From the NCBI GenBank assembly GCA_945787435.1, contig CALZHX010000347.1:1-5087 (forward strand): DNA of 5,087 bases, in the 5' to 3' direction. The position numbers and the translations under genes are program-made. This DNA is from an uncultured Woeseiaceae bacterium. GTDB lineage: Bacteria; Pseudomonadota; Gammaproteobacteria; Steroidobacterales; Woeseiaceae. Below, in pieces: positions 1-5,087 of this stretch (the first letter of the stretch is position 1; every line of letters starts with the position of its first letter). The notes beneath the pieces were generated by a model. That model saw only the letters and a list, made by a program, of their open reading frames with translations. It was not told the DNA's origin and made no database searches.

Positions 1-515
1 AGGATTGCGTGTACGTAGCCGGTGCCAGCGCAAGATCGCGGGCCATCAACTGGCCGACCCTGGAACCGCGCGAATGTGCCGGCAAGCTGCTCGAAGAGAG
101 CCAGGCGGGGCCTGTGGCCGCCGTGTTCGGACCCGAAAAATACGGGTTGACGAACGAACATCTGGACCTGTGCGATGCTTTGCTGACCATTCCGACGAAT
201 CCCGAATTCAGCTCATTGAATCTCGGCATGGCCGTGCAGGTGCTGACCTACGAGCTGCGCGCCGCAGGCGTCGATCGCGGTCCGTCGACCTATGAACCCG
301 ATGCGCCGCTGGCGACAAGTGGCGACATGGAGTATTTCTACACACATCTCGAGGACGTTCTTACGGACCTCGAGTTTCTCAACCCGGACAATCCGCGGCA
401 CCTGATGCGTCGATTACGGAGGCTGTTCATTCGAGCCCGGCCGGACCAAAACGAAGTCAATATCCTGCGCGGCATTCTCACCGCGGTTGAACGCAAGGGC
501 AGCAGTAATGACTGA
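1..515 (+). CDS. trmJ: tRNA (cytidine/uridine-32-2'-O)-methyltransferase TrmJ, 5'-truncated by window edge
   Basis: TrmJ is a cytoplasmic SPOUT-class enzyme that uses S-adenosylmethionine to methylate the 2'-hydroxyl of nucleotide 32 in tRNA anticodon loops. The reading frame is already open at the left edge (GAT TGC GTG from base 3), so the gene starts upstream. About 170 residues remain of a family length near 245. The retained part begins at the VAGASARSR segment, which matches GTSARSR of E. coli TrmJ. It continues through the SPOUT cofactor-knot motifs VFGPEKYGLTNEHL and NPEFSSLNLGMAVQV, and ends with the family's C-terminal helix (RRLRRLFIRARPDQNEVNILRG, split here as RRLFIRARP and NEVNILRGIL). 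The GTG at base 9 is internal, not a start. The TGA at 513-515 overlaps the next gene's ATG by 8 bases. trmJ next to isc genes is standard in gammaproteobacteria, but iscR usually lies between them and is absent here. Confidence 0.95.
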   Translation, partial: DCVYVAGASARSRAINWPTLEPRECAGKLLEESQAGPVAAVFGPEKYGLTNEHLDLCDALLTIPTNPEFSSLNLGMAVQVLTYELRAAGVDRGPSTYEPDAPLATSGDMEYFYTHLEDVLTDLEFLNPDNPRHLMRRLRRLFIRARPDQNEVNILRGILTAVERKGSSND

Positions 516-1683
516 TCGCAGCCAGATGATTTACCTGGACTACGCTGCGTCGACGCCGGTAGACCCCTGGGTGGTGGAGGCGATGACGGCATTGATGACG
601 GCGGACGGCAACTACTCCAATCCTTCATCGACGCATGCTGCAGGCAGGCGCAGCGTGGAGTACATCGCACACGCGGCCGGGCAGCTCGCCTCTTTGCTGA
701 ATACAACCGAGGACACGCTGGTCTGGACATCAGGAGCAACCGAGTCGGACAATCTCGCGATCCTCGGCGCTGCGTATTATCGGCGGGAACGTGGTCAGCA
801 CCTGATAACGATGCGTACCGAGCACAAGGCCGTGACCGATCCGTTCAGCGAACTCGAGAAGCGAGGATTCGAGGTGACATGGCTGGACTCGGACGCCAAT
901 GGTCTTCTGGATATTGAAACGCTGCGCGCGGCAATGCGCGAGGACACGCAGCTTGTGTCCATCATGCATGTCAATAATGAAACGGGAATTATCCAGGACA
1001 TACAATCGATCGGCGCGCTATGCGGGGAAAACGACGCTCTTTTCCATGTCGACGCGGCGCAGTCCTGCGGCAAGCTGCCGATCGATCTCGCTGCGCTGCC
1101 GGTCGACTTGATGTCGGTAACGGCTCATAAGACGTATGGGCCCAAAGGAATCGGGGCGCTCTACATCGCCGATCGCAAGGGCGTTCACGTCGAACCGTTG
1201 CTGTTTGGTGGGGGACAGCAACGCAAGCTGCGACCCGGAACATTGCCAGCACAGCAGATCGTCGGCTTTGGCGCGGCCGCCGACATTGCCCAATCTCGTA
1301 TCAACGATGATCTCGGTCACCTGACTGCGCTGCGCGATCGAATGTGGGCGGGCATCCGGGATGTCCCCGGTGTCACGGTCAATGGTGACATTGCCAACTC
1401 GTTCCCCGGCATCCTCAATGTCAGCGTGGAGGATATAGAGGGAGAAAGCCTGCTGCTCGCTCTTGAGCCGCTTTGCGTAGCGACCGGTTCAGCCTGCAAC
1501 TCGAAGAGCCAGGAACCGTCGTATGTGCTGCGCGCATTGGGACGGAGCGATGCCCTGGCGCAGAGCGCAATCCGCTTCAGTTTCGGACGGCCGACTACCG
1601 CAGCAGATGTCGATGTGGCGATCGAACTGTATCGAAACGGCATCGATAAACTTCGATGCCTGGCACCGACGCGCGCGGCATGA
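508..1683 (+). CDS. iscS: Cysteine desulfurase, IscS/NifS type
   Basis: This PLP-dependent enzyme takes sulfur from L-cysteine, forming an enzyme persulfide that is passed to scaffold and tRNA-thiolation partners. I choose ATG 508 (391 aa): it follows AAGGG at 495-499 and overlaps the trmJ stop. An in-frame TTG at 487 would only add residues inside trmJ. Visible features are the N-terminal IYLDYAASTPVDP, the TSGATESDNLAI cofactor loop, TEHKAV with the ring-stacking His106, HVDAAQS with Asp182, the PLP lysine in TAHKTYGPKG (Lys208) and the mobile active-site loop TGSACNSKSQEPS (Cys330). Numbering runs two ahead of E. coli IscS (Lys206, Cys328), so the catalytic core is complete. The protein ends at KLRCLAPTRAA, about 15 residues before the end of the 404-aa E. 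coli protein, so the tail that contacts IscU is missing. The stop overlaps the next ATG by four bases (ATGA), suggesting translational coupling. No IscR gene or recognisable IscR site precedes it. Confidence 0.95.
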   Translation: MTDRSQMIYLDYAASTPVDPWVVEAMTALMTADGNYSNPSSTHAAGRRSVEYIAHAAGQLASLLNTTEDTLVWTSGATESDNLAILGAAYYRRERGQHLITMRTEHKAVTDPFSELEKRGFEVTWLDSDANGLLDIETLRAAMREDTQLVSIMHVNNETGIIQDIQSIGALCGENDALFHVDAAQSCGKLPIDLAALPVDLMSVTAHKTYGPKGIGALYIADRKGVHVEPLLFGGGQQRKLRPGTLPAQQIVGFGAAADIAQSRINDDLGHLTALRDRMWAGIRDVPGVTVNGDIANSFPGILNVSVEDIEGESLLLALEPLCVATGSACNSKSQEPSYVLRALGRSDALAQSAIRFSFGRPTTAADVDVAIELYRNGIDKLRCLAPTRAA

Positions 1684-2051
1684 GCTCGGACCCCTACAGC
1701 GCTGAGGTGCGCGCCCTGTTTGCGGCACCCGAGCATGGCGGAGTGCTCGACAACGCGTCGTGCGCGGCTGTGGAGGACCAGGGTGTTCGTATCAGCCTGT
1801 TCGCGAGGGTCGAGGAGGGCATCGTGACAGGGCTGCGGTTCCAGGCCTGGGGCTGCCCGCATGTGATCGCCGCAGCCGAGGCATTTTGCGCGAAGTCCGA
1901 AGGGAGTGCGGCGAGCGACCTGCTTGAATTCTCGGTATCCGGCCTTATGCAAAGTCTCTCTGTACCCGCGGAGAAGAGCGGACGTATACTCGTGCTTGAA
2001 GACGCGGTTCGATCGCTTGGGAGCATCGTTCGCGGGGCTTCGAAACACTGA
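1680..2051 (+). CDS. Divergent IscU/NifU-N-like iron-sulfur scaffold lacking the third ligand cysteine
   Basis: IscU is the scaffold on which IscS-derived sulfur and iron form a [2Fe-2S] cluster. Start ATG 1680 (123 aa) is preferred over ATG 1656. It forms an ATGA overlap with iscS, and MSSDPYSAEV then aligns with the IscU N-terminus MAYSEKV. The best IscU match is RFQAWGCPHVIAAAE (residues 53-67) against RFKTYGCGSAIASSS, so Cys59 equals E. coli Cys63. The C-terminal LEDAVRS also matches (AEDAIKA). Differences are marked. The region around the first ligand (Cys28, NASCAAV) is rearranged and lacks the CGD motif. The LPPVK motif bound by HscA reads VPAEK (95-99). The His105-Cys106 pair of E. 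coli aligns with Gly101-Arg102. A further cysteine is Cys70. Position between iscS and iscA supports a scaffold or sulfur-acceptor role, but cluster binding cannot be assumed. hscB and hscA, which normally act on IscU, are absent. Membership in the IscU fold is fairly safe; function is inferred. Confidence 0.8.
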   Translation: MSSDPYSAEVRALFAAPEHGGVLDNASCAAVEDQGVRISLFARVEEGIVTGLRFQAWGCPHVIAAAEAFCAKSEGSAASDLLEFSVSGLMQSLSVPAEKSGRILVLEDAVRSLGSIVRGASKH

Positions 2052-2064
2052 AGAAGACTGAATT

Positions 2065-2388
2065 ATGGCAATTTCGATAACGGAATCGGCAGCTCAGCGT
2101 GTGAGTGCCTATCTTGAGAAGCGCGGGCAGGGCGTGGGTCTCAGGCTTGGCGTCAGGTCGACAGGCTGCTCGGGGTATTCGTACGTCATTAACTACGCCG
2201 ATTCTGTCGATGGCGAGGATGTCGTCTTCGAGGATCGCGGCGTCAAGATCGTTGTTGATCCGGAGGCTCTGAAGCTGATCGATGGTACCGAAGTCGATTT
2301 CGTCAAGAACGGGCTCAACGAGGCATTCAGCTTCAAAAACCCGAACGTCACAGGCGAGTGCGGCTGTGGCGAAAGCTTTAACATCTAG
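2065..2388 (+). CDS. iscA: A-type iron-sulfur carrier IscA
   Basis: IscA is a small cytoplasmic A-type carrier that binds iron or an Fe-S cluster and helps deliver clusters, especially [4Fe-4S], to target enzymes. The predicted protein has 107 residues, the same length as E. coli IscA. The three ligand cysteines are in place: Cys35 in RSTGCSGYSY, and Cys99 and Cys101 in the C-terminal GECGCGESFNI. The N-terminus MAISITESAAQRV is typical of the family. The ATG lies 13 bases after the scaffold gene's stop, with a purine-rich GAAGAAGA (2050-2057) as a moderate ribosome binding site. It is the best conserved member of this isc block. In most gammaproteobacteria hscB follows; here a promoter candidate and ndk follow instead. 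ErpA and SufA are close relatives, so the symbol rests on gene context as well as sequence. Confidence 0.93.
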   Translation: MAISITESAAQRVSAYLEKRGQGVGLRLGVRSTGCSGYSYVINYADSVDGEDVVFEDRGVKIVVDPEALKLIDGTEVDFVKNGLNEAFSFKNPNVTGECGCGESFNI

Positions 2389-2405
2389 CTCCGAACTCGT
2401 ATAAA
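2378..2405 (+). promoter_or_regulatory. Sigma-70-type promoter candidate for ndk, overlapping the iscA 3' end
   Basis: A -35 box TTAACA (2378-2383, five of six matches to TTGACA) and a -10 box TATAAA (2400-2405, five of six to TATAAT) are separated by 16 bases. The -35 lies inside the last iscA codons and the stop. Transcription would begin near 2411-2413, giving a leader of about 67 bases before ndk that contains the whole palindrome. An AT-rich patch is uncommon in this GC-rich window, which supports the call, but no experimental evidence is visible. Confidence 0.55.
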
Positions 2406-2431
2406 ATTAGCAACTTACGTCTAATGTCCGT

Positions 2432-2459
2432 GGGGTCAGAGCCCCAGGGCTCTGACCCC
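2432..2459. repeat. Perfect 13-bp palindrome, REP-like, in the ndk leader
   Basis: GGGGTCAGAGCCC (2432-2444) is followed after the two bases CA by its exact reverse complement (2447-2459). The left end reads GTGG (2430-2433) on the plus strand and the right end reads GTAG (2462-2459) on the minus strand. Both fit the GTRG tetranucleotide found at the foot of REP hairpins linked to RAYT transposases. GGGGTCAGA-type termini are, from memory, common near such transposase genes in proteobacteria. No T-run follows on either strand, so it is not a classic intrinsic terminator, although as RNA it would form a very stable hairpin. It ends 7 bases before the ndk ribosome binding site. The REP assignment is an inference from one copy, and no RAYT gene is in the window. 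Confidence 0.7.
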
Positions 2460-2466
2460 TACTTAA

Positions 2467-2471
2467 AAGGA
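2467..2471 (+). promoter_or_regulatory. Ribosome binding site of ndk
   Basis: AAGGA within the purine run AAAAGGAAAA (2465-2474) sits seven bases before ATG 2479. It lies just outside the right arm of the palindrome, so the hairpin would not cover it directly but would place a stable stem beside the ribosome's landing site. Confidence 0.75.
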
Positions 2472-2478
2472 AAACTGT

Positions 2479-2910
2479 ATGGCCGTTGAGCAAACGCTCT
2501 CCATCATCAAGCCGGATGGTGTGCAAAAAAACCTGATTGGCGAGATCTACAGTCGTTTCGAGAAGGCCGGACTGGAGATTGTGGCGGCAAGGATGATACA
2601 TCTGACTCTCGATCAGGCTCAGGGCTTCTACGCCGTCCACAAAGAACGGCCGTTCTACAGCGACCTCGTCAGTTACATGATGTCGGGACCGGTTGTCGTA
2701 ACAGCCTTGCAGGGCGAGGACGCGATCCTGAAGCACCGCGAGATCATGGGTGCGACCAATCCTGCAGACGCAGATCCGGGCACAATTCGCGCGGACTTTG
2801 CAGCGAGCATCGAAGAGAACGTCGTGCACGGCTCCGATGGTCCGGACACGGCTGCGGTCGAGATCGCATTTTTCTTCGGCGACGACGGGGTTTGTCCCAG
2901 GACTCGATAG
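2479..2910 (+). CDS. ndk: Nucleoside diphosphate kinase
   Basis: Ndk transfers the gamma-phosphate of ATP to other nucleoside and deoxynucleoside diphosphates through a phosphohistidine intermediate, balancing the NTP and dNTP pools in the cytoplasm. The protein has 143 residues, equal to E. coli Ndk, and is collinear throughout. Visible are TLSIIKPDGV with Lys11, ERPFY (56-60), HREIMGATNP with Arg87, GTIRADF with Arg104, Asn114 and the active-site HGSD with His117. The C-terminus is the typical FFFGDDGVCPRTR. The start is fixed by the strong AAGGA ribosome binding site and the family N-terminus (MAVEQTLSIIKPDG). The gene is preceded by its own promoter candidate and the palindrome, which separate it from the isc block. 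It is followed nine bases later by rlmN, the order seen in Pseudomonas. Nothing in the protein is unusual. Confidence 0.98.
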   Translation: MAVEQTLSIIKPDGVQKNLIGEIYSRFEKAGLEIVAARMIHLTLDQAQGFYAVHKERPFYSDLVSYMMSGPVVVTALQGEDAILKHREIMGATNPADADPGTIRADFAASIEENVVHGSDGPDTAAVEIAFFFGDDGVCPRTR

Positions 2911-2912
2911 GA
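2909..2912 (+). promoter_or_regulatory. Ribosome binding site that supports the TTG start of rlmN
   Basis: AGGA overlaps the ndk TAG stop and lies seven bases before TTG 2920. The only nearby in-frame ATG (2950) has no comparable site and would remove the conserved INLLG segment of RlmN, so TTG is the better start. Confidence 0.65.
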
Positions 2913-2919
2913 TTCGCAT

Positions 2920-4026
2920 TTGTCGATCGACACCATAAATCTGCTGGGCATGCCGCAAAGCGCGGTTGAGGCGCTGTTCACGGAACTTGGTGAAAAGCCG
3001 TTCCATGCGCGTCAGTTGATGCGTTGGGTTTACCAGCGTGGCGTGACCGACTTCGACGATATGACCGATCTGTCGAAGTCGTTGCGGCATAAACTTCAGG
3101 AACGGACCTGTATCGGGTTACCTGAAGTGCTGTCGCAGCACGACTCGGCAGACGGCACTGTCAAGTGGTTGTTCGAAAGCGGCTTCGGCCAGGCGGTCGA
3201 GGCTGTTTTCATTCCCGAGGCAGACCGCGGAACCCTTTGCATTTCATCTCAGGTTGGTTGCGCTCTCGATTGCGCATTTTGTGCAACCGGCGCGCAGGGC
3301 TTTAACCGCAACCTTAGCGCCGCCGAAATTGTTGCCCAGGTATGGCACGCGAATCGAGTTCTGCCGCGCCGCGACAATGACGATGCAGACTTTGCAGTGA
3401 CCAACGTCGTCTTCATGGGCATGGGGGAGCCGCTGGCTAATTACCGCAACGTCGTTCCGGCAATAGAGATACTGATCTCGGATCTGGCGTACGGAATATC
3501 GAGGCGCCGTGTCACGGTCAGTACGAGCGGGCTCGTTCCAAATATCGACCGTTTGGGCGACGAGTGCAATGTATCCCTGGCTGTCTCCCTGCACGCGCCA
3601 AACAACGATTTGCGTGATGAACTCGTACCAATCAACAAGATGCACCCGATCGAGACCCTGCTCGAAGCGTGCTGGCGTTATGCGGAAAAACGCGCGAATC
3701 GCTTTATTACCTTTGAGTACGTGATGCTGGACGGCATCAATGATAGCGTCCGGCACGCCGATGAACTGAATGCCCTGCTCGAAGGTAAACCGGCCAAGGT
3801 GAACCTGATCCCCTTCAATCCGTTTGCTGGCAATGATTTCGCCCGTTCACCGGCCGACGCGATCATGCGTTTCCAGAATCGCCTCAGGCAGCACGGTCTC
3901 GTCGCTACGACGCGCAAGACGCGGGGCGAGGATATCGATGCAGCATGTGGCCAATTGGCTGGTAAAGTGAGCGACCGGGTACGAAACAGATTGAGCGAGA
4001 AGCGAAGAAGGATGGCAACAGTATGA
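2920..4026 (+). CDS. rlmN: Dual-specificity 23S rRNA A2503 / tRNA A37 C2-methyltransferase RlmN
   Basis: RlmN is a radical-SAM enzyme that methylates C2 of adenosine 2503 in 23S rRNA and of adenosine 37 in some tRNAs, affecting translational fidelity. The 368-residue protein has the N-terminal domain INLLGMPQSAVEALF...GEKPFHARQ, followed by the radical-SAM core. The cluster motif CALDCAFC supplies Cys114, Cys118 and Cys121. Cys107 (TLCISSQVG) and Cys343 (DIDAACGQL) correspond to E. coli Cys118 and Cys355, the latter being the methyl-carrying residue. FMGMGEPLANY (165-175) is the SAM-binding GGEP-like motif, and VNLIPFNPF (294-302) is also typical. The start is TTG, chosen because of the AGGA site and the conserved N-terminus. 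The gene is nine bases after ndk and its TGA overlaps the pilW ATG (ATGA), so the three are probably cotranscribed. Its [4Fe-4S] cluster makes it a plausible client of the upstream isc genes. Confidence 0.97.
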   Translation: MSIDTINLLGMPQSAVEALFTELGEKPFHARQLMRWVYQRGVTDFDDMTDLSKSLRHKLQERTCIGLPEVLSQHDSADGTVKWLFESGFGQAVEAVFIPEADRGTLCISSQVGCALDCAFCATGAQGFNRNLSAAEIVAQVWHANRVLPRRDNDDADFAVTNVVFMGMGEPLANYRNVVPAIEILISDLAYGISRRRVTVSTSGLVPNIDRLGDECNVSLAVSLHAPNNDLRDELVPINKMHPIETLLEACWRYAEKRANRFITFEYVMLDGINDSVRHADELNALLEGKPAKVNLIPFNPFAGNDFARSPADAIMRFQNRLRQHGLVATTRKTRGEDIDAACGQLAGKVSDRVRNRLSEKRRRMATV

Positions 4027-4793
4027 GAAAGCGCAAGAATCTGTTGGCCGTGTTGGCGACCAGTCTTTTGTTGACTGGCTGCGTAACAACGACGACGACA
4101 ACAAACAGTACTCCACAGCCTGACGCTGACAAAGGCGATGCGGCGGACCTCAACTATCAGCTCGGCGCAAGGTACTACCGTAACGGCAACTTCGAGCTGG
4201 CGCGTGACCGGCTGCTCTTGTCGATAGAACTCAATCCAAAGAATGCCGTGGCCCACTACACGCTGGCGCTGACCTATGAACAGCTCGAGAACCTGCGACT
4301 TGCGACGGACTCCTATGAAAAGGCGGTGCAGATAGCACCGCGTGACTTCAATGTGCAAAACGCCTACGCCGTGTTCTTGTGCAACCACCGGCGCTTCGAT
4401 GAGGCACGCGATCACTTTGACCGTGCCATCAAAGTGACCGAGAACGATAATTCGGAAACGACGATGACAAATGCGGGCGTGTGCATGATGCAAAAGCCCG
4501 ACCACGCAATCGCAGAAAACTACTTTCGCCAGGCATTGGCACGCAAGCCCAATTACGGCGAAGCGCTGCTGCAACTGAGCGTGCTGAAATTCTCGACCGA
4601 GGATTACCTGGGTGCCAGGGCGTTTCTGCAGCGCTACCTGAGCGCCAACATTCCCACTGCAGATGTCTTGTATCTTGGCGTGCGTATCGAGGATGAACTC
4701 GGCGACGACCGTGCCATGACAGATTATTCGAATCAGATATTGCGTGATTTTCCCGAGTCGGCCGAAGCGCGAAGGATTCTTGAGTCGGGGTAA
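4023..4793 (+). CDS. pilW: Type IV pilus biogenesis/stability lipoprotein PilW (PilF), TPR protein
   Basis: This outer-membrane lipoprotein (PilF in Pseudomonas, PilW in Neisseria) helps localise and multimerise the PilQ secretin of type IV pili. The 256-residue protein starts with a lipoprotein signal: basic MRKRK, a hydrophobic stretch to residue 18 and the lipobox LLTGC with Cys20. The residue after it is Val, not Asp, consistent with transport to the outer membrane. A run of six threonines (22-27) and a Pro/Asp/Lys-rich linker lead to about six tetratricopeptide repeats, roughly at 41-73, 75-107, 109-141, 144-177, 178-211 and 213-246. The second (HYTLALTYEQLENLRLATDS) is the clearest; the last ones are degenerate. 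Length matches P. aeruginosa PilF (about 252). ATG 4023 overlaps the rlmN stop, with AAGGA at 4008-4012 ten bases upstream. Location between rlmN and rodZ is the conserved position of pilF and separates it from generic TPR lipoproteins such as NlpI. Confidence 0.93.
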   Translation: MRKRKNLLAVLATSLLLTGCVTTTTTTNSTPQPDADKGDAADLNYQLGARYYRNGNFELARDRLLLSIELNPKNAVAHYTLALTYEQLENLRLATDSYEKAVQIAPRDFNVQNAYAVFLCNHRRFDEARDHFDRAIKVTENDNSETTMTNAGVCMMQKPDHAIAENYFRQALARKPNYGEALLQLSVLKFSTEDYLGARAFLQRYLSANIPTADVLYLGVRIEDELGDDRAMTDYSNQILRDFPESAEARRILESG

Positions 4794-4795
4794 GT

Positions 4796-5087
4796 ATGAG
4801 CGACGAGCAGGACAAGCCAGTCGAGGAACAGCCTGAGGCGGAGTCGCAAGGCCCGCGTTGTGGCGAGCGACTTGCCGAAGCGCGTCGCGAGCAGCAGATC
4901 AGCGTACTCGAGGTTGCCAAAGAGTTGCATCTCGATGAGCCCAAGGTGCGTGCGCTGGAACGTAATGACTTTGAATTGCTGGGTGCGCCCGTTTTTGCGA
5001 AGGGGCATTTGCGCAAATACGCGCAGCTGGTTGGCGTCGACGAAGGCGATGTTTTTACCGACTACTACAAAATGACACGGCAGGAAT
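4796..5087 (+). CDS. rodZ: Cytoskeleton protein RodZ, N-terminal helix-turn-helix part (cut by window edge)
   Basis: RodZ is a bitopic inner-membrane protein whose cytoplasmic helix-turn-helix domain binds MreB and helps maintain rod shape. ATG 4796 is two bases after the pilW stop, preceded by GGGG at 4787-4790. The 97 visible residues begin with an acidic, Gln/Glu-rich tail (residues 2-18), followed by the HTH domain CGERLAEARREQQISVLEVAKEL...KVRALERNDFELL, then the family signature FAKGHLRKYAQLVGVDE (68-84), equivalent to FLRGYIRSYARLVHIPE in E. coli. No stop occurs before the right edge, so the transmembrane segment and periplasmic domain lie outside. Identification is supported by its place after pilW; ispG and hisS would be expected next. 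Confidence 0.92.
   Translation, partial: MSDEQDKPVEEQPEAESQGPRCGERLAEARREQQISVLEVAKELHLDEPKVRALERNDFELLGAPVFAKGHLRKYAQLVGVDEGDVFTDYYKMTRQE

Noticed and set aside
487..507. Upstream TTG as the start of iscS
   Set aside because: It would add seven residues unlike the IscS N-terminus and lengthen the overlap with trmJ, while ATG 508 has a well-spaced AAGGG.
1656..1679. Upstream ATG as the start of the IscU-like gene
   Set aside because: It would add eight residues read inside iscS. ATG 1680 gives the common ATGA overlap and a family-like N-terminus.
1317..2048. Minus-strand open frame (243 codons) opposite iscS and the scaffold gene
   Set aside because: The protein is rich in Arg, Ser and Ala with no recognisable domain, and it covers two genes in sense orientation, so it is a shadow frame.
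2432..2470. Palindrome as a rho-independent terminator for the isc block
   Set aside because: The stem is strong, but TACTTAAAAGG follows on the plus strand and ACGGACATTAG on the minus strand, with no uridine tract. The candidate ndk promoter also lies upstream of it, so termination here would silence ndk.
2407..3090. Minus-strand open frame (227 codons) opposite ndk and the start of rlmN
   Set aside because: It reads through the palindrome and the whole of ndk, with no ribosome binding site or family resemblance that I could see.
3678..4574. Long minus-strand open frame (298 codons) antisense to the rlmN end and pilW
   Set aside because: It lies wholly opposite two well-recognised genes, its predicted protein resembles no family I know, and it crosses the rlmN-pilW junction. 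It is best explained by GC-rich codon bias of the plus-strand genes.
1..5087. tRNA or rRNA genes, CRISPR arrays, insertion sequences or phage genes
   Set aside because: I saw no cloverleaf-like segments, spaced direct repeats or transposase/integrase motifs. Nearly every base belongs to a recognised housekeeping gene.

Overview
This window is a compact, entirely plus-strand stretch of a gammaproteobacterial chromosome with moderately high GC. It follows the conserved housekeeping order known from Pseudomonas and relatives: trmJ - isc genes - ndk - rlmN - pilF/pilW - rodZ (normally followed by ispG and hisS). Protein similarity points to a gammaproteobacterium outside the Enterobacterales. I cannot name the genus from the sequence alone.

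Layout. Bases 1-515 hold the C-terminal two thirds of TrmJ, a tRNA 2'-O-methyltransferase. Next comes a tight three-gene iron-sulfur block: a cysteine desulfurase of the IscS/NifS type (508-1683), a short, divergent IscU-like scaffold (1680-2051) and a canonical IscA (2065-2388). A promoter candidate overlaps the end of iscA. It is followed by a leader carrying a perfect 13-bp palindrome (2432-2459) that looks like a REP element, and then by ndk (2479-2910). rlmN (2920-4026, TTG start), the pilus lipoprotein gene pilW/pilF (4023-4793) and the 5' end of rodZ (from 4796, running off the window) follow with overlaps or very short gaps. No gene-free stretch exceeds 90 bases.

How the genes work together. 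TrmJ and RlmN are RNA-modification enzymes, and RlmN needs a [4Fe-4S] cluster, so it is a plausible client of the neighbouring iron-sulfur genes. Ndk balances nucleoside triphosphates. PilW and RodZ act in the envelope (type IV pilus secretin assembly and MreB-linked cell shape).

The most unusual point is the isc block. Between trmJ and ndk one would expect iscR-iscS-iscU-iscA-hscB-hscA-fdx-iscX, but only S, U-like and A are present. The scaffold has lost the third cluster cysteine and the LPPVK chaperone-binding motif, and IscS lacks the C-terminal tail that docks IscU in E. coli. These losses are mutually consistent with a reduced, chaperone-independent ISC-like system. The rest of the window is ordinary.
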